A stretch of DNA of 64,000 bases, taken from assembly GCF_018967845.1 (NCBI RefSeq), contig NZ_JAHLZZ010000001.1, positions 1,488,001 through 1,552,000 of the forward strand, written 5' to 3'. A program made the position numbers and the translations under genes. The notes under the pieces are model-generated. The model searched no databases and was not told the DNA's origin. It saw only the letters and a program-made list of their open reading frames with translations. The DNA is from Hymenobacter siberiensis (GTDB lineage: Bacteria > Bacteroidota > Bacteroidia > Cytophagales > Hymenobacteraceae). Shown here piece after piece: positions 35,032 to 43,404 of the stretch; position 1 is the first letter of the stretch; each line of letters opens with the position of its first letter.

Positions 35032-37155
35032 ATGCCTGCTGCACTACCATTTCTTCGTTTCGTGAGCCGCAAGTGGGCGAGTGCATTGGGGCTGCTGATA
35101 GCGGGAGCCGGCCCGGCACTGGCCCAGGCCCCGGTGCCCGCCGAAACCCGCTGCCTGATGCTGCCCCTGGAGCCGGCCCGCCGCGCCCGGCAGTCGGCCC
35201 TGGTAGTTGAAGCGCAGGTACTCGACGCCCGCAGCTTCTGGGATGCCGGCCACCGGCACCTCTTCACCCGGCACCGGCTACGGGTCTTTTCGCTGCTGAA
35301 AGGCCCGGTAGCCGATACCACCGGCCTCACCGTCCTCACCGAAGGCGGCCGGCTGGGGCTCGACCAGCAAATCCTGACCAATACCCTGCAGCTCACGCCC
35401 GGCCAGCAGGGCGTTTTCTTCCTGATGCCCGCGCCCTGGCCGGGCCTTCCGGTCGTTGGCCCCGCCGCCTTCACCCCAGTGGGCAGCGAGCAGGGTTTCA
35501 TCCAATTCAACCCCACTGAGGGCACCGCCTCCGAGCCCTTTCGTGTTTACAAGGCGCTGGATGCGGGCTTTTATCAGGAAATAGCTCAGCTCACGGGGCA
35601 GGCGCGCCAGGTGTTGCAGGCCAACCCGGCGCTGGCCCAGGCGGCGGCGCCCGCGCAGCGGGGCACGGCGGCCCCTACCATTGCGGGCTTTGCACCCACC
35701 AGCCTCACGGCGGGTACCGGGGCGGTGCTCACCATCACCGGCGACGGCTTTGGCAGCACCCGGGGCAGTGGCTTTGTTGAATTCAGGAATGCCGACGATG
35801 GCGGTGCGACCCGCGTGAAAGCCCGCGACGACGATTACCTCAGCTGGACCAACAACCAGATTCAGGTGCGGGTGCCTTCCACGGCCAGCGGTGGCAGCCC
35901 GGTGAGCAGCGGCCACCCTGCCGGCTCCGGCCCGGTGCGCATCACCACTTCCGACCAGCTCAATGTCGAAAGCAGTAGTGCCGTTACCATCGTCTACGCC
36001 CTCACCAACGTGGAGAGCACCGATGGCAAGCTGCTCCAGCGCCCGAACCACATTGCCCTCAATGCCACCGGGGGCATCACCTTCCGCTTCGGGCCCAACT
36101 TCACGGCCACGCCGGCTGCGGCTTGGCAGCGCGCCCTGGCCACCTGGCGCTGCCAGACGGGCATGAACTGGGAAGTGGGCCCCGCCAGCGCCACCAACAC
36201 CATCGCCGACGACGGCCAGAACGTCGTTGCCTTCGACCAGGGTGCCGAGCTGCCCGCCCGCGTTCTGGGCCGCACCACCAGCTACTATAAAGGCTGCTAC
36301 GCGCCGAATGGCGAGGTAATATTCTGGGTGAAGGAAATCGATATGCAGTTCGACGATGCCTCGCCCTTCCAGTTTGGTCCGTTGCCGGCCGCCATCAACC
36401 AGGTCGATTTTGAGTCGGTGGCCGTGCACGAGCTGGGCCACGCCCAGCAGCTCAACCACCTCAACCTGCCCCGCGCCATCATGCACTACGCCCTGGCGCT
36501 TGGTCAAACCACCCGTTCGTTGAACCCCCTCAGCGAAGTGGCCGGTGGGCGGCAGGTGCTGCGGGTGCGCAGCTTTCGCAACCTGGGCTGCAGCGGCCCG
36601 GCCCTGCTGCCCGCTCCCCTCACCGGCCTCACCGGGCAGTACACTGCCGGCACCGGCGCCACTCTCAGCTGGGCCACCCGCGACGAGTGCTTCCTGAGCC
36701 GCTTCGTGGTGGAGCGCAGCCTGAGCGGCGATACCATCGCTTGGACGCCGCTGGCCACCATCGCCCCGCGCCCCCCCGCCAGCCAGTACCAGTACGTAGA
36801 TGCCCAGCCGCTCACCGGCCTGCACTACTACCGCCTCCGCCTGCAGCGTCCCGATGGCTCACTCGACAACGCTGCTCCCGTAGTCATAAGCTCGGAAAGC
36901 GCCAGCGTCAGCATCTTCCCCAACCCGGTGACGGACTCCCGGCTACGCCTCCAATACCCTGCCTCCGCCGATGGCACGGTAATTTTCTGGGTGTATGACA
37001 TGCTGGGCCGCCGCATCATGGCCACCGCCCTCAGCGTACCTGTTGGCCTGAACGTACTCACCCTAAATCTGCCCGCTACGCAGCCCGGCCTGTATGTATT
37101 GCGCTGGCAGGATGCGCAAGGCCGCACTGGCAGCCAGAAGTTCACCCGGCTGTAG
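35032..37155 (+). CDS. Secreted metalloprotease-like protein with IPT/TIG and T9SS sorting domains
   Basis: 707 residues from ATG 35032 (signal peptide ending GPALAQA). Residues about 215-320 form an IPT/TIG Ig-like domain (PTIAGFAPTSLTAGTGAVLTITGDGFGSTRGSGFV). VAVHELGHAQQLNH (about 463-476) is the HExxHxxxxxH zinc site of metzincins; WRCQTGMNWEV before it resembles matrixin-like folds. The C-terminus ISSESASVSIFPNPVTDSRLRL...LPATQPGLYVLRWQD is a T9SS sorting domain. Likely an extracellular protease; the substrate is unknown. Confidence 0.88.
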   Translation: MPAALPFLRFVSRKWASALGLLIAGAGPALAQAPVPAETRCLMLPLEPARRARQSALVVEAQVLDARSFWDAGHRHLFTRHRLRVFSLLKGPVADTTGLTVLTEGGRLGLDQQILTNTLQLTPGQQGVFFLMPAPWPGLPVVGPAAFTPVGSEQGFIQFNPTEGTASEPFRVYKALDAGFYQEIAQLTGQARQVLQANPALAQAAAPAQRGTAAPTIAGFAPTSLTAGTGAVLTITGDGFGSTRGSGFVEFRNADDGGATRVKARDDDYLSWTNNQIQVRVPSTASGGSPVSSGHPAGSGPVRITTSDQLNVESSSAVTIVYALTNVESTDGKLLQRPNHIALNATGGITFRFGPNFTATPAAAWQRALATWRCQTGMNWEVGPASATNTIADDGQNVVAFDQGAELPARVLGRTTSYYKGCYAPNGEVIFWVKEIDMQFDDASPFQFGPLPAAINQVDFESVAVHELGHAQQLNHLNLPRAIMHYALALGQTTRSLNPLSEVAGGRQVLRVRSFRNLGCSGPALLPAPLTGLTGQYTAGTGATLSWATRDECFLSRFVVERSLSGDTIAWTPLATIAPRPPASQYQYVDAQPLTGLHYYRLRLQRPDGSLDNAAPVVISSESASVSIFPNPVTDSRLRLQYPASADGTVIFWVYDMLGRRIMATALSVPVGLNVLTLNLPATQPGLYVLRWQDAQGRTGSQKFTRL

Positions 37156-37194
37156 GTTGTTGAGGATAACCGCCAGCCTTTGCCGCTACAGCAG

Positions 37195-37725
37195 CTACAA
37201 GCTGCGCCCCGTAGCCGGTGCGGCTGCAGCCGTGGCCACCGCCGCCACCTCGTAGCGCCCTAGCTGGGCCTCGTCCAGGTTGCCATTTAGCCATTCGTCC
37301 TCAATGGTCGCGCCCAGCTTTTTGTAAAAGCCGATGGCGGGCTCATTCCAGTTCAGTACCTGCCATTTCATCCGCACGGCGCCGGTGGCGCGGGCTTCGG
37401 CCACCACGGCATCGAATAACAGCCGGCCCAGGCCGCCGCGCCGGCCCGCCTCCGTCACCACTAGGTCTTCGAGGTATAGCATCCGGCCCTTCCAGGTAGA
37501 GTAGGCCGTGTAAAACAGCGCCAGCCCGATGATTTCGGCCCTCTCATTTTCCAGTACGAAAAAGCCGAAGATGGGGTCCGGCCCAAACCCATCGCGCTGC
37601 ATGGCCACCAGCGTGTTGGTCACGGCCTCCGGTGCTTTCTCATATTCGGCCAGCTCCTGAATCAGGCCCAGCACCTGCGGCAAATCGGCTTCCACGCCCC
37701 GGCGCAGCACAATGTTATTTTCCAT
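37195..37725 (-). CDS. GNAT-family N-acetyltransferase (SSAT-like)
   Basis: 176 residues. The sequence aligns in style with diamine/spermidine N1-acetyltransferases: RRGVEADLPQVLGLIQELAEYEKAPEAV at the start, FFVLE, YSTWKGRMLYLEDLVVTEAGRRGGLG with the acetyl-CoA pyrophosphate loop (R-R-G-G-L-G), and WQVLNWNEPAIGFYKKLGA. The C-terminal 15 residues are low-complexity. Polyamine substrate is inferred from the family only. Confidence 0.85.
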   Translation of the reverse strand: MENNIVLRRGVEADLPQVLGLIQELAEYEKAPEAVTNTLVAMQRDGFGPDPIFGFFVLENERAEIIGLALFYTAYSTWKGRMLYLEDLVVTEAGRRGGLGRLLFDAVVAEARATGAVRMKWQVLNWNEPAIGFYKKLGATIEDEWLNGNLDEAQLGRYEVAAVATAAAAPATGRSL

Positions 37726-37750
37726 GGTAATTAAATCAGAAGAAAAAGAA

Positions 37751-37786
37751 ATTGGGCCGCTACCGCCTCAGCAGTAACGGCCCAAT
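37751..37786 (-). terminator. Rho-independent terminator
   Basis: Arms ATTGGGCCG (37751-37759) and CGGCCCAAT (37778-37786), followed on the minus strand by a T-rich run (TTTCTTTTTC). It ends the small lipoprotein transcript. Confidence 0.75.
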
Positions 37787-37915
37787 CAATTAAAAGCAGA
37801 AAACCTAATGAATGGCCCGAGTCAGCGCGCCCCCAACCGAAGGTCAGCGTCCACAAAATCCGTGAACCGAAGGTCGGCGTAGCCAAATTCGCTAAAATCC
37901 GAGCCAATCCGTGGT

Positions 37916-38146
37916 CTACATCTGCGGCTGCATTTTCTTGATATCTTCCGTGGCGTTCACAGAGTTCAATTCGCGCATCTGCTCGGGCTGCTTGGCACCC
38001 TGGGTGGTGTCGGGGGCAGCGGGCAGCGGGGGCAGGGCGGTGGTGGCTACGTCATCGTCGCCCTCGGCGGCAGAAGGGCCGCACGAAGGCAGCGTGAGCG
38101 ACAGCAGAGCAGCGGCCAACAGGCCGGGGAGGAGCGTTTTTTTCAT
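37916..38146 (-). CDS. Small hypothetical lipoprotein
   Basis: 76 residues. Signal peptide with lipobox LPSC (MKKTLLPGLLAAALLSLTLPSC), then a short acidic and Pro-rich tail ending EDIKKMQPQM. No domain is recognised. Gap 37787-37915 contains only two near-identical 16-bp blocks (37835 and 37865). Confidence 0.65.
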   Translation of the reverse strand: MKKTLLPGLLAAALLSLTLPSCGPSAAEGDDDVATTALPPLPAAPDTTQGAKQPEQMRELNSVNATEDIKKMQPQM

Positions 38147-38261
38147 GTGTTGAGAAACGAATTCGGGTGCAAGTTACGCACGCCCGGTGGGTTGCGGTAC
38201 GAAAATATTGCAAAAACGGTCCATGCTTCAGTCAACAAAAACGCCGGATATTTGCCCGCCC

Positions 38262-39029
38262 ATGCCCATCCCTCTCTCTGTCGTTATCATCACCTTCAAC
38301 GAAGCGGCCAATATTGCCCGCTGCCTCCAGGCCCTGGGCGACGTGGCCGACGACGTGCTCGTGGTCGATTCCTTCTCTACCGATGCTACTGTGGAAATCT
38401 GCCGCCAGCACGGGGGTCGCGTTATCCAGCACGCCTTCGCCGGCTACGTCGAACAGAAAAACTACGCCACCAGCCAGGCGAAATTCGACCATGTACTCCA
38501 GCTCGATGCCGACGAAGTCCTCACCGACGAGCTGCGCCAGTCCATCCGCGCCGTTAAGGCCGACTGGCAGCACGCCGCCTACTCGCTGGCCCGCCTCACC
38601 AACTACTGCGGCCACTGGGTGCGCCACGGCGGCTGGTACCCCGACCGCAAGTTGCGCCTCTACGACCGCCGCCTGGGCCGCTGGACCGGCCTGCTCCTGC
38701 ACGAGAAATTTGAGGTAAACCCCGGCCAGACTACCGGCCCACTCGCCGGCGATGCCCTGCACTACAGCTACCACAGCATTGCGCAGCACGTCAGCCAGCT
38801 CAACAAGTTCACCAGCATCACGGCCCAGGAATTGGCCCTGCGTGGTCGTACCCACGTCAGCCTGTTTCACCTGCTGCTCAAGCCGCTCTGGAAATTCGTG
38901 CACGGCTACTTCTTTCGCCTTGGTTTCCTCGATGGCTTTGCCGGCCTGTGCATCGCCGGCATCTCGGCCTGGGGCGTGTTCCTGAAATTCGCCAAGCTGA
39001 AAACCCGCACCGAACAAGCCGAAGCATGA
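38262..39029 (+). CDS. GT2 glycosyltransferase, WaaE/KdtX-like
   Basis: 255 residues from ATG 38262. PLSVVIITFNEAANIARCLQAL, DVLVVDSFSTDATVEIC, YVEQKNYAT and VLQLDADEVLTDEL (the Asp-Ala-Asp metal site), then a conserved block GWYPDRKLRLYDRRLGRW and HEKFEV, identify the WaaE/KdtX-type GT2 group, often linked to LPS core decoration. A C-terminal hydrophobic stretch may associate with the membrane. Its stop overlaps the next ATG (ATGA), so it is coupled to a GT9 heptosyltransferase-like gene. An earlier in-frame start at 38187 adds sequence without family similarity. Confidence 0.88.
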   Translation: MPIPLSVVIITFNEAANIARCLQALGDVADDVLVVDSFSTDATVEICRQHGGRVIQHAFAGYVEQKNYATSQAKFDHVLQLDADEVLTDELRQSIRAVKADWQHAAYSLARLTNYCGHWVRHGGWYPDRKLRLYDRRLGRWTGLLLHEKFEVNPGQTTGPLAGDALHYSYHSIAQHVSQLNKFTSITAQELALRGRTHVSLFHLLLKPLWKFVHGYFFRLGFLDGFAGLCIAGISAWGVFLKFAKLKTRTEQAEA

Positions 39030-40078
39030 GCCCGGAAAAAACCTTCACCTTCCTCGTCTCCCGCACCGACGCCATTGGCGATGTGGTGCTCACCCTGCCG
39101 GTTTGTGGCCGGCTCAAGCAGCTGTTTCCCGGCTGCCGGGTGGTGCTCATCGGCCGCACCTACACCGCGCCCATGGCCGCTGCCTGCCCGTGGGTCGATG
39201 ATTTCCTGAACATGGATGAGCTGCTTAAAGAATCCGTAACGGCTCAGCTCGAAACCTTGCGCGCCTACGCCGCCGCTGCCATCATCCACGTCTTCCCCAA
39301 TAAAATTCTGGCCCGCCTCGCCCAGAAGGCCAGAATCCCGCTGCGCATCGGCACCCGCAACCGCTGGCAGCACTGGCTCACCTGCAACCAGCTCATCGCC
39401 CTCAGCCGCCGCCACTCTCCTCTGCACGAAGCCCAGCTAAATGTGAAGCTGCTGGAGCCCCTCGGTGATACTTCCACGCCCACCACAGAGGAAGTGGCCC
39501 AGCTGGTGCGTCTGCGCGCCACCGAGCCGCTGGCCCCGCCGCTCCAGGAGCTGCTCCAGCAGCGCCAGCCCGGCCAGCTCAACGTCATCCTGCACCCGCG
39601 CAGCCGGGGCAGCGCCCGCGAGTGGGGCCTCGATAACTTCGCCCAGCTCGCCAAGCTGCTGCACCGCGCCGGCCACCGCGTCTTCATCACCGGCACAGCT
39701 GCGGAAGGGGAGGAGCTGGCCCCCTGGCTTCAGGAAAATGCCGCCTTCCTCACTGCCGACCTCACTGGCCGGCTCAGCCTGCCGCAGTTCATCGCCTTCA
39801 TTGCCGCCGCCGATGGCCTTGTGGCCGGCAGCACCGGCCCGCTGCATCTGGCCGCCGCGCTGGGCCGCCACGCGCTGGGCTTGTACCCGCCCATCCGGCC
39901 CATGCACCCCGGCCGCTGGGCCCCATTGGGCCCGTACGCCGAATTCATGGTCTTCGACAAGCCGAATTGTGACGACTGCCGCCAGCAGCCTGCCGCCTGT
40001 ACTTGCATCCGAGCCATTGCGGCGGCGGCGGCGGCGGCGCGGGTGGCCGCGTGGGCGCCGCTACTGGTCGAGCAATAA
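39026..40078 (+). CDS. GT9 (heptosyltransferase-like) glycosyltransferase
   Basis: 350 residues from ATG 39026, overlapping the GT2 stop. FLVSRTDAIGDVVLTLPVCGRLKQLFP at the start and VILHPRSRGSAREWGLDNFAQLAKLL, GRLSLPQFIAFIAAADGLVAGSTGPLHLAAALG and LGLYPPIRPMHPGRWAP at the C-terminal half are the conserved GT9 parts, including the usual S-T-G-P-L-H donor site. Together with the neighbouring gene it probably builds part of the LPS core. The sugar (heptose or another) is unknown. Confidence 0.9.
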   Translation: MSPEKTFTFLVSRTDAIGDVVLTLPVCGRLKQLFPGCRVVLIGRTYTAPMAAACPWVDDFLNMDELLKESVTAQLETLRAYAAAAIIHVFPNKILARLAQKARIPLRIGTRNRWQHWLTCNQLIALSRRHSPLHEAQLNVKLLEPLGDTSTPTTEEVAQLVRLRATEPLAPPLQELLQQRQPGQLNVILHPRSRGSAREWGLDNFAQLAKLLHRAGHRVFITGTAAEGEELAPWLQENAAFLTADLTGRLSLPQFIAFIAAADGLVAGSTGPLHLAAALGRHALGLYPPIRPMHPGRWAPLGPYAEFMVFDKPNCDDCRQQPAACTCIRAIAAAAAAARVAAWAPLLVEQ

Positions 40079-40365
40079 ATGCTATATGGCGACGAACAAT
40101 GGCTGATTCGTCTAGTTAATTTGCTGCTTGTTTGCCATATCGCAACCTAGCAGCCGATGCAATCCGTACATCGGGCAATGCGCCGCACGTTGCGTTGCGC
40201 TACTTTTGGTCTTTCCGGGCTGCGGGTAGCGTCGCACAATGAGCGGTTATTGGCATGGATTAACCCGGTCAGCCCCACTGTCGAGTTGCTGCCTCACCTG
40301 CTTCTATTGTCATAATCCCCTATTCCTTCGTAGGTTTCGGCCTGCAATTTCCCCCGCCCACGTGT
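40079..40365 (+). promoter_or_regulatory. Intergenic region upstream of the sigma factor gene
   Basis: 287 bp without a gene. TACTTTTG (40201-40208) matches TAnnTTTG but has no good -33 partner. A weaker TAGGTTTC (40331-40338) lies 21 bp after ATTG (40306-40309) and is nearer the start. Neither is secure. Confidence 0.3.
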
Positions 40366-41010
40366 ATGAGCGATTCTCCCGAACGGCTTAAACTGAGCAA
40401 AGAGGAAAAAGACCGGCGTTTTCAGGCCGAGCTAATGCCTGTGCTCGACCCGCTCTACAACTTTGCCTACCGCCTCACCCTCGATGAGGATGATGCCAAC
40501 GATTTGGTGCAGGAAACCTACCTCAAGGCGTACCGTTTTTTCGAGTATTTCGAGGCCGGTACCAATGCCAAGGCTTGGCTATTCCGCATTCTTAAGAATT
40601 CGTTTATCAACGACTTCCGTAAGAAAAGCAAGCAGCCCGCCAAGGTCGATTACAGCGAAATTGAGGGCTATTACAACCCCGACGATGTGGAGGCCGAAGG
40701 CGAAATTGGCGCTTCTTCGTCCGACATGCGCCAGCAGTCGACCCGCGACCTCATCGGCGACGAAGTTGCCAGCGCGCTAAATTCTTTGCCGGTCGATTTT
40801 CGTACCGTCATCATCCTCTGCGACCTCGAAGGGTTTACCTACGAGGAAATGGCTAAAGTGCTTGATATTCCGATAGGTACGGTGCGTTCACGGCTGCACC
40901 GCGCCCGCAATTTTCTTAAGGATAAGCTGGAGAAATACGCCCAGTCAATGGGATATGGCAATGATGCAATAGACGATGAAACGGAACTAACCGAGGCCGA
41001 GAATAATTAA
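40366..41010 (+). CDS. RpoE-like (ECF group) RNA polymerase sigma factor
   Basis: 214 residues. Region 2: LYNFAYRLTLDEDDANDLVQETYLKAYRFFEYFEAGTNAKAWLFRILKNSFINDFRKKSKQ (about 30-90). An acidic linker (EIEGYYNPDDVEAEGEIG) is longer than in most ECF factors. Region 4: LNSLPVDFRTVIILCDLEGFTYEEMAKVLDIPIGTVRSRLHRARNFL (about 140-190). The C-terminal tail is acidic. In Cytophagales this gene is widely kept in single copy beside a small zinc-finger-like protein, as here. Probable anti-sigma partner at 41084. Confidence 0.92.
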   Translation: MSDSPERLKLSKEEKDRRFQAELMPVLDPLYNFAYRLTLDEDDANDLVQETYLKAYRFFEYFEAGTNAKAWLFRILKNSFINDFRKKSKQPAKVDYSEIEGYYNPDDVEAEGEIGASSSDMRQQSTRDLIGDEVASALNSLPVDFRTVIILCDLEGFTYEEMAKVLDIPIGTVRSRLHRARNFLKDKLEKYAQSMGYGNDAIDDETELTEAENN

Positions 41011-41083
41011 CGTCTTCAACAAGGGCGCATTATTCCCGGCCTTGTACTGCATTGCTCCTCACCCCTTTCCTACATTTTCAATT

Positions 41084-41374
41084 ATGAACCAATCCGCTAC
41101 TAAAGAAACCAATACGTCGGCCCCCATTTTGGCTAATGGCCCCGACTGCGAACGAGTGAACACTGTACTAGAACAACTCATCGAAGGCCAGCCCCTGACC
41201 GCCGAGGACGAAGATTACCTCTTCGACAACGCCACGGACTGCTCGCCTTGCTTCGACGACATCGAGAAGCAGCGCGTATTTATCGGTTTTCTGAACCAGC
41301 GCGTAACCCGGCAGCCCATCCCGGCCACCCTGCACGATGCCATTTTGGCTCGCGTAGGTGCGCAAATGGCCTAA
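41084..41374 (+). CDS. Probable anti-sigma factor (small zf-HC2-like protein)
   Basis: 96 residues from ATG 41084. It is acidic and carries CERVNTVLEQLIEGQPLTAEDEDYLFDNATDCSPCFDDIEKQRVFIGFLNQRV: one Cys near residue 23, then a CxxC pair (DCSPC), the spacing of zinc-containing anti-sigma domains, though the usual His is not obvious. No membrane segment, so it would be cytoplasmic. Function is inferred from its position 73 bp after the sigma factor gene. Confidence 0.65.
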   Translation: MNQSATKETNTSAPILANGPDCERVNTVLEQLIEGQPLTAEDEDYLFDNATDCSPCFDDIEKQRVFIGFLNQRVTRQPIPATLHDAILARVGAQMA

Positions 41375-41392
41375 TACCGGTAGCTTTGTGCG

Positions 41393-41977
41393 ATGCAAGG
41401 CAAAATCATTGTGTTTTCGGCCCCCTCGGGCGCTGGCAAAACTACCATCGTGCACCGCCTCATGGACCGGTTGCCGGAACTTAGCTTTTCCATTTCTGCC
41501 TGCACCCGCGACCGTCGCGGCCGGGCCGAAGTGCAAGGCAAGGACTACCATTTTATCTCCGTTCAGGATTTTCAGGATAAAATCAGCAACGACGAGTTCG
41601 TGGAGTGGGAGGAAGTGTATGAGGGCGCTTTCTACGGCACCTTGAAGTCCGAAATCGAACGCATCTGGGAAGGCGGCAAGCATGCCATTCTCGATGTTGA
41701 CGTGAAGGGTGGCCTCAGCATCAAGGAGTTCTATAAGGACCGGGCGCTGGCTATTTTCGTCCGTCCGCCGTCCATCGAGGTTTTGGAGCAGCGCCTGCAG
41801 GCTCGGGCTACCGACTCACAATCCAGCATTTCTTCGCGGGTGTACAAGGCTAATTTTGAGCTTGGCTTCGAAAACCGATTCGACGTGACCGTCGTCAACG
41901 ATAACCTCGACGAAGCCTCCGACCACGCCGAAAAGCTGGTGCGCCAGTTCATCAGCGGCGAGCCCGCCATCGTCTAG
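41393..41977 (+). CDS. gmk: Guanylate kinase
   Basis: 194 residues. P-loop IIVFSAPSGAGKTTIVHRLM (residues 5-24), GMP-binding SFSISACTRDRRGRAEVQGKDYHF and EFVEWEEVYEGAFYGTLKSEI, then HAILDVDVKGGLSIKEFY and the lid region. Converts GMP plus ATP to GDP plus ADP. One oddity: the usual TTR-x-R-xGE motif reads CTRDRRGRAEVQG, a tolerated variant in Bacteroidota. Starts 18 bp after the anti-sigma gene, so probably cotranscribed. Confidence 0.96.
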   Translation: MQGKIIVFSAPSGAGKTTIVHRLMDRLPELSFSISACTRDRRGRAEVQGKDYHFISVQDFQDKISNDEFVEWEEVYEGAFYGTLKSEIERIWEGGKHAILDVDVKGGLSIKEFYKDRALAIFVRPPSIEVLEQRLQARATDSQSSISSRVYKANFELGFENRFDVTVVNDNLDEASDHAEKLVRQFISGEPAIV

Positions 41978-41991
41978 CTGAATAAAGGCTG

Positions 41992-42076
41992 TCATCCTGA
42001 GCGTGCGAAGGACCTTATCACGTTCGCTGCGTCGGGTATTATCATGTGATAAGGTCCTTCGCACCGCTCAGGATGA
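41992..42076. repeat. Dispersed palindrome, related GTCATCCTGAGC type, overlapping the nadD start
   Basis: Left arm begins TCATCCTGAGCG, then GCGAAGGACCTTATCAC; the right arm is the near-exact complement ending CGCTCAGGATGA at 42076. Arms of about 30 bp with a central spacer. The ATG chosen for nadD (42073-42075) lies inside the right arm. Confidence 0.9.
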
Positions 42077-42657
42077 GAGTTTCTTCCCGCATCGGCCTGC
42101 TATTTGGCTCGTTCAATCCCGTGCACACCGGCCATCTCATCCTGGCCGAACATTTTGCCACACGCACCGATTTAGCTGAAGTCTGGCTCGTCGTCACGCC
42201 CCACAACCCCTTCAAAGCCGCTGCCGACCTGCTGCCCGATACCCAGCGCCTCCGCCTCGTGCAGCGCGCCATCGCCGATAACCCCCGCCTGCGCGCCGAG
42301 GACATCGAATTTGGCCTGCCCCGCCCCAGCTATACCATCGCCACGCTCGACGCCCTGCGTCAGCGCCACCCCACGCGCGATTTCGTGCTCCTCATGGGCA
42401 GCGACAATCTCCCCGGTCTGCCGCGCTGGCAGGAGGCGGCCCGTCTGCTTTCGGAAGTCGATATCTACGTATATCCCCGTTCCGGCTCGCCCATTCCCGA
42501 TTTAGCGCCCTTTCCCCGCGTGCAAGTCATGACCGCGCCGCTGCTCGACATCTCGGCTACCTACATCCGCGAAAGCCTGCGCCAGGGCCACAGCATCCGC
42601 TACCTGGTACCCGCCGCCGTCGAAGAGGCGCTCCAGCCTCCGCGCACCTCCGCATAG
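42073..42657 (+). CDS. nadD: Nicotinate-nucleotide adenylyltransferase
   Basis: 194 residues from ATG 42073 (MRVSSRIGLLFGSFNPVHTGHL). GSFNPVHTGHL holds the T/HxGH nucleotidyltransferase motif; VVTPHNPFK (about residue 45) and the C-terminal ISATYIRESLRQGHSIRYLVP (ISSTxIR-type) are the other family signatures. Converts nicotinate mononucleotide to deamido-NAD in NAD synthesis. The start codon and first residues derive from the palindrome at 41992-42076. Homologues usually start just before RIGLLFGSFNP, so the extra MRVSS may come from the element. Confidence 0.94.
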   Translation: MRVSSRIGLLFGSFNPVHTGHLILAEHFATRTDLAEVWLVVTPHNPFKAAADLLPDTQRLRLVQRAIADNPRLRAEDIEFGLPRPSYTIATLDALRQRHPTRDFVLLMGSDNLPGLPRWQEAARLLSEVDIYVYPRSGSPIPDLAPFPRVQVMTAPLLDISATYIRESLRQGHSIRYLVPAAVEEALQPPRTSA

Positions 42658-42690
42658 CCACTGCGAGCCTCTGCGAGAATTACGACCCAC

Positions 42691-42725
42691 AAAAAAGCCT
42701 GACGATAATTCGCCAGGCTTCTTCG
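42691..42725. terminator. Bidirectional terminator between nadD and frr
   Basis: AAAAAAGCCTG and CAGGCTTCTTC arms with a short loop, A-run on the left and T-rich on the right, between convergent genes. Confidence 0.8.
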
Positions 42726-42741
42726 TCATTAAAAGGCCAAA

Positions 42742-43305
42742 TCAGATGGTCATAATCTCGGATTCCTTCCTGCTGAGCGTCTTTTCAACCTCTGCAATAT
42801 AATTATCCGTCGTTTTCTGCACCTTCTCTTCGGCGCTCTTCACGGCATCTTCCGAAGCGCCTTCTTTTAGCAGCTTGCGCAGGCTCTCGTTCACATCCTT
42901 GCGGATGCCCCGCACCCGCACCTTACCGGCTTCCGATTCGTTCTTGGCCTGCTTCACCAAATCGCGGCGGCGCTCCTCGGTCATGGCCGGAATGTTGAGG
43001 CGTACTCCATCTGCATCCGATACTGGGTTCAGGCCCAGGTCACTGTTTTTGATTGCTTTAGCTACCTCGCTCACCATGTTTTTTTCCCAGGGCTTGATGA
43101 GGAGCGAGCGCGCATCGGGTGCGGTAATGTTCGCAATCTGGCTCACGGGCGTGGGGGTACCGTAGTAATCCACGCGCAGGCCATCGAGCATCGCCGGTGA
43201 GGCCCTGCCCGCCCGAATGCGGCTCATTTCAACGTTTACATGCGCCAAAGCCTTGCTCATCGATTCGGCAAGCTCATCAAGGTAAAACTGAATTTCTTCG
43301 TCCAT
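42742..43305 (-). CDS. frr: Ribosome recycling factor
   Basis: 187 residues from the ATG at 43303-43305 (MDEEIQFYLDELAESMSKAL). The three-helix tail and signatures RIRAGRASPAMLDGLRVDYYGTPTP, RSLLIKPWEKNMV, GLNPVSDADGVRLNIPAMTEERRRDLVKQ are full family motifs. Splits post-termination ribosomes with EF-G. The longer in-frame ATG at 43377 runs through a palindrome and is unlikely. In a minus-strand pair with pyrH, the usual pyrH-frr order. Confidence 0.97.
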   Translation of the reverse strand: MDEEIQFYLDELAESMSKALAHVNVEMSRIRAGRASPAMLDGLRVDYYGTPTPVSQIANITAPDARSLLIKPWEKNMVSEVAKAIKNSDLGLNPVSDADGVRLNIPAMTEERRRDLVKQAKNESEAGKVRVRGIRKDVNESLRKLLKEGASEDAVKSAEEKVQKTTDNYIAEVEKTLSRKESEIMTI

Positions 43306-43318
43306 CTCGTTAGAAGGG

Positions 43319-43400
43319 TTGAATTTTGAGGGTTGAATGTTGAATGACGTTGAGTTGAGGCCGAAATAATCATTCAACCCTCAAAACTCAACATTCAAAA
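43319..43400. repeat. Palindrome between pyrH and frr
   Basis: Left arm at 43319-43339 (starts TTGAATTTTGAGG) and right arm at 43371-43391 are complementary over 21 bp with one mismatch; GTTGAATG-type blocks recur in the spacer. No T-run follows. Confidence 0.85.
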
Positions 43401-43404
43401 TTTC

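Noticed and set aside
41381-41388. TAGCTTTG as promoter of gmk
   Set aside because: It matches TAnnTTTG but lies only five bases before the gmk ATG, with no -33 element, and the gene probably shares the sigma factor transcript.
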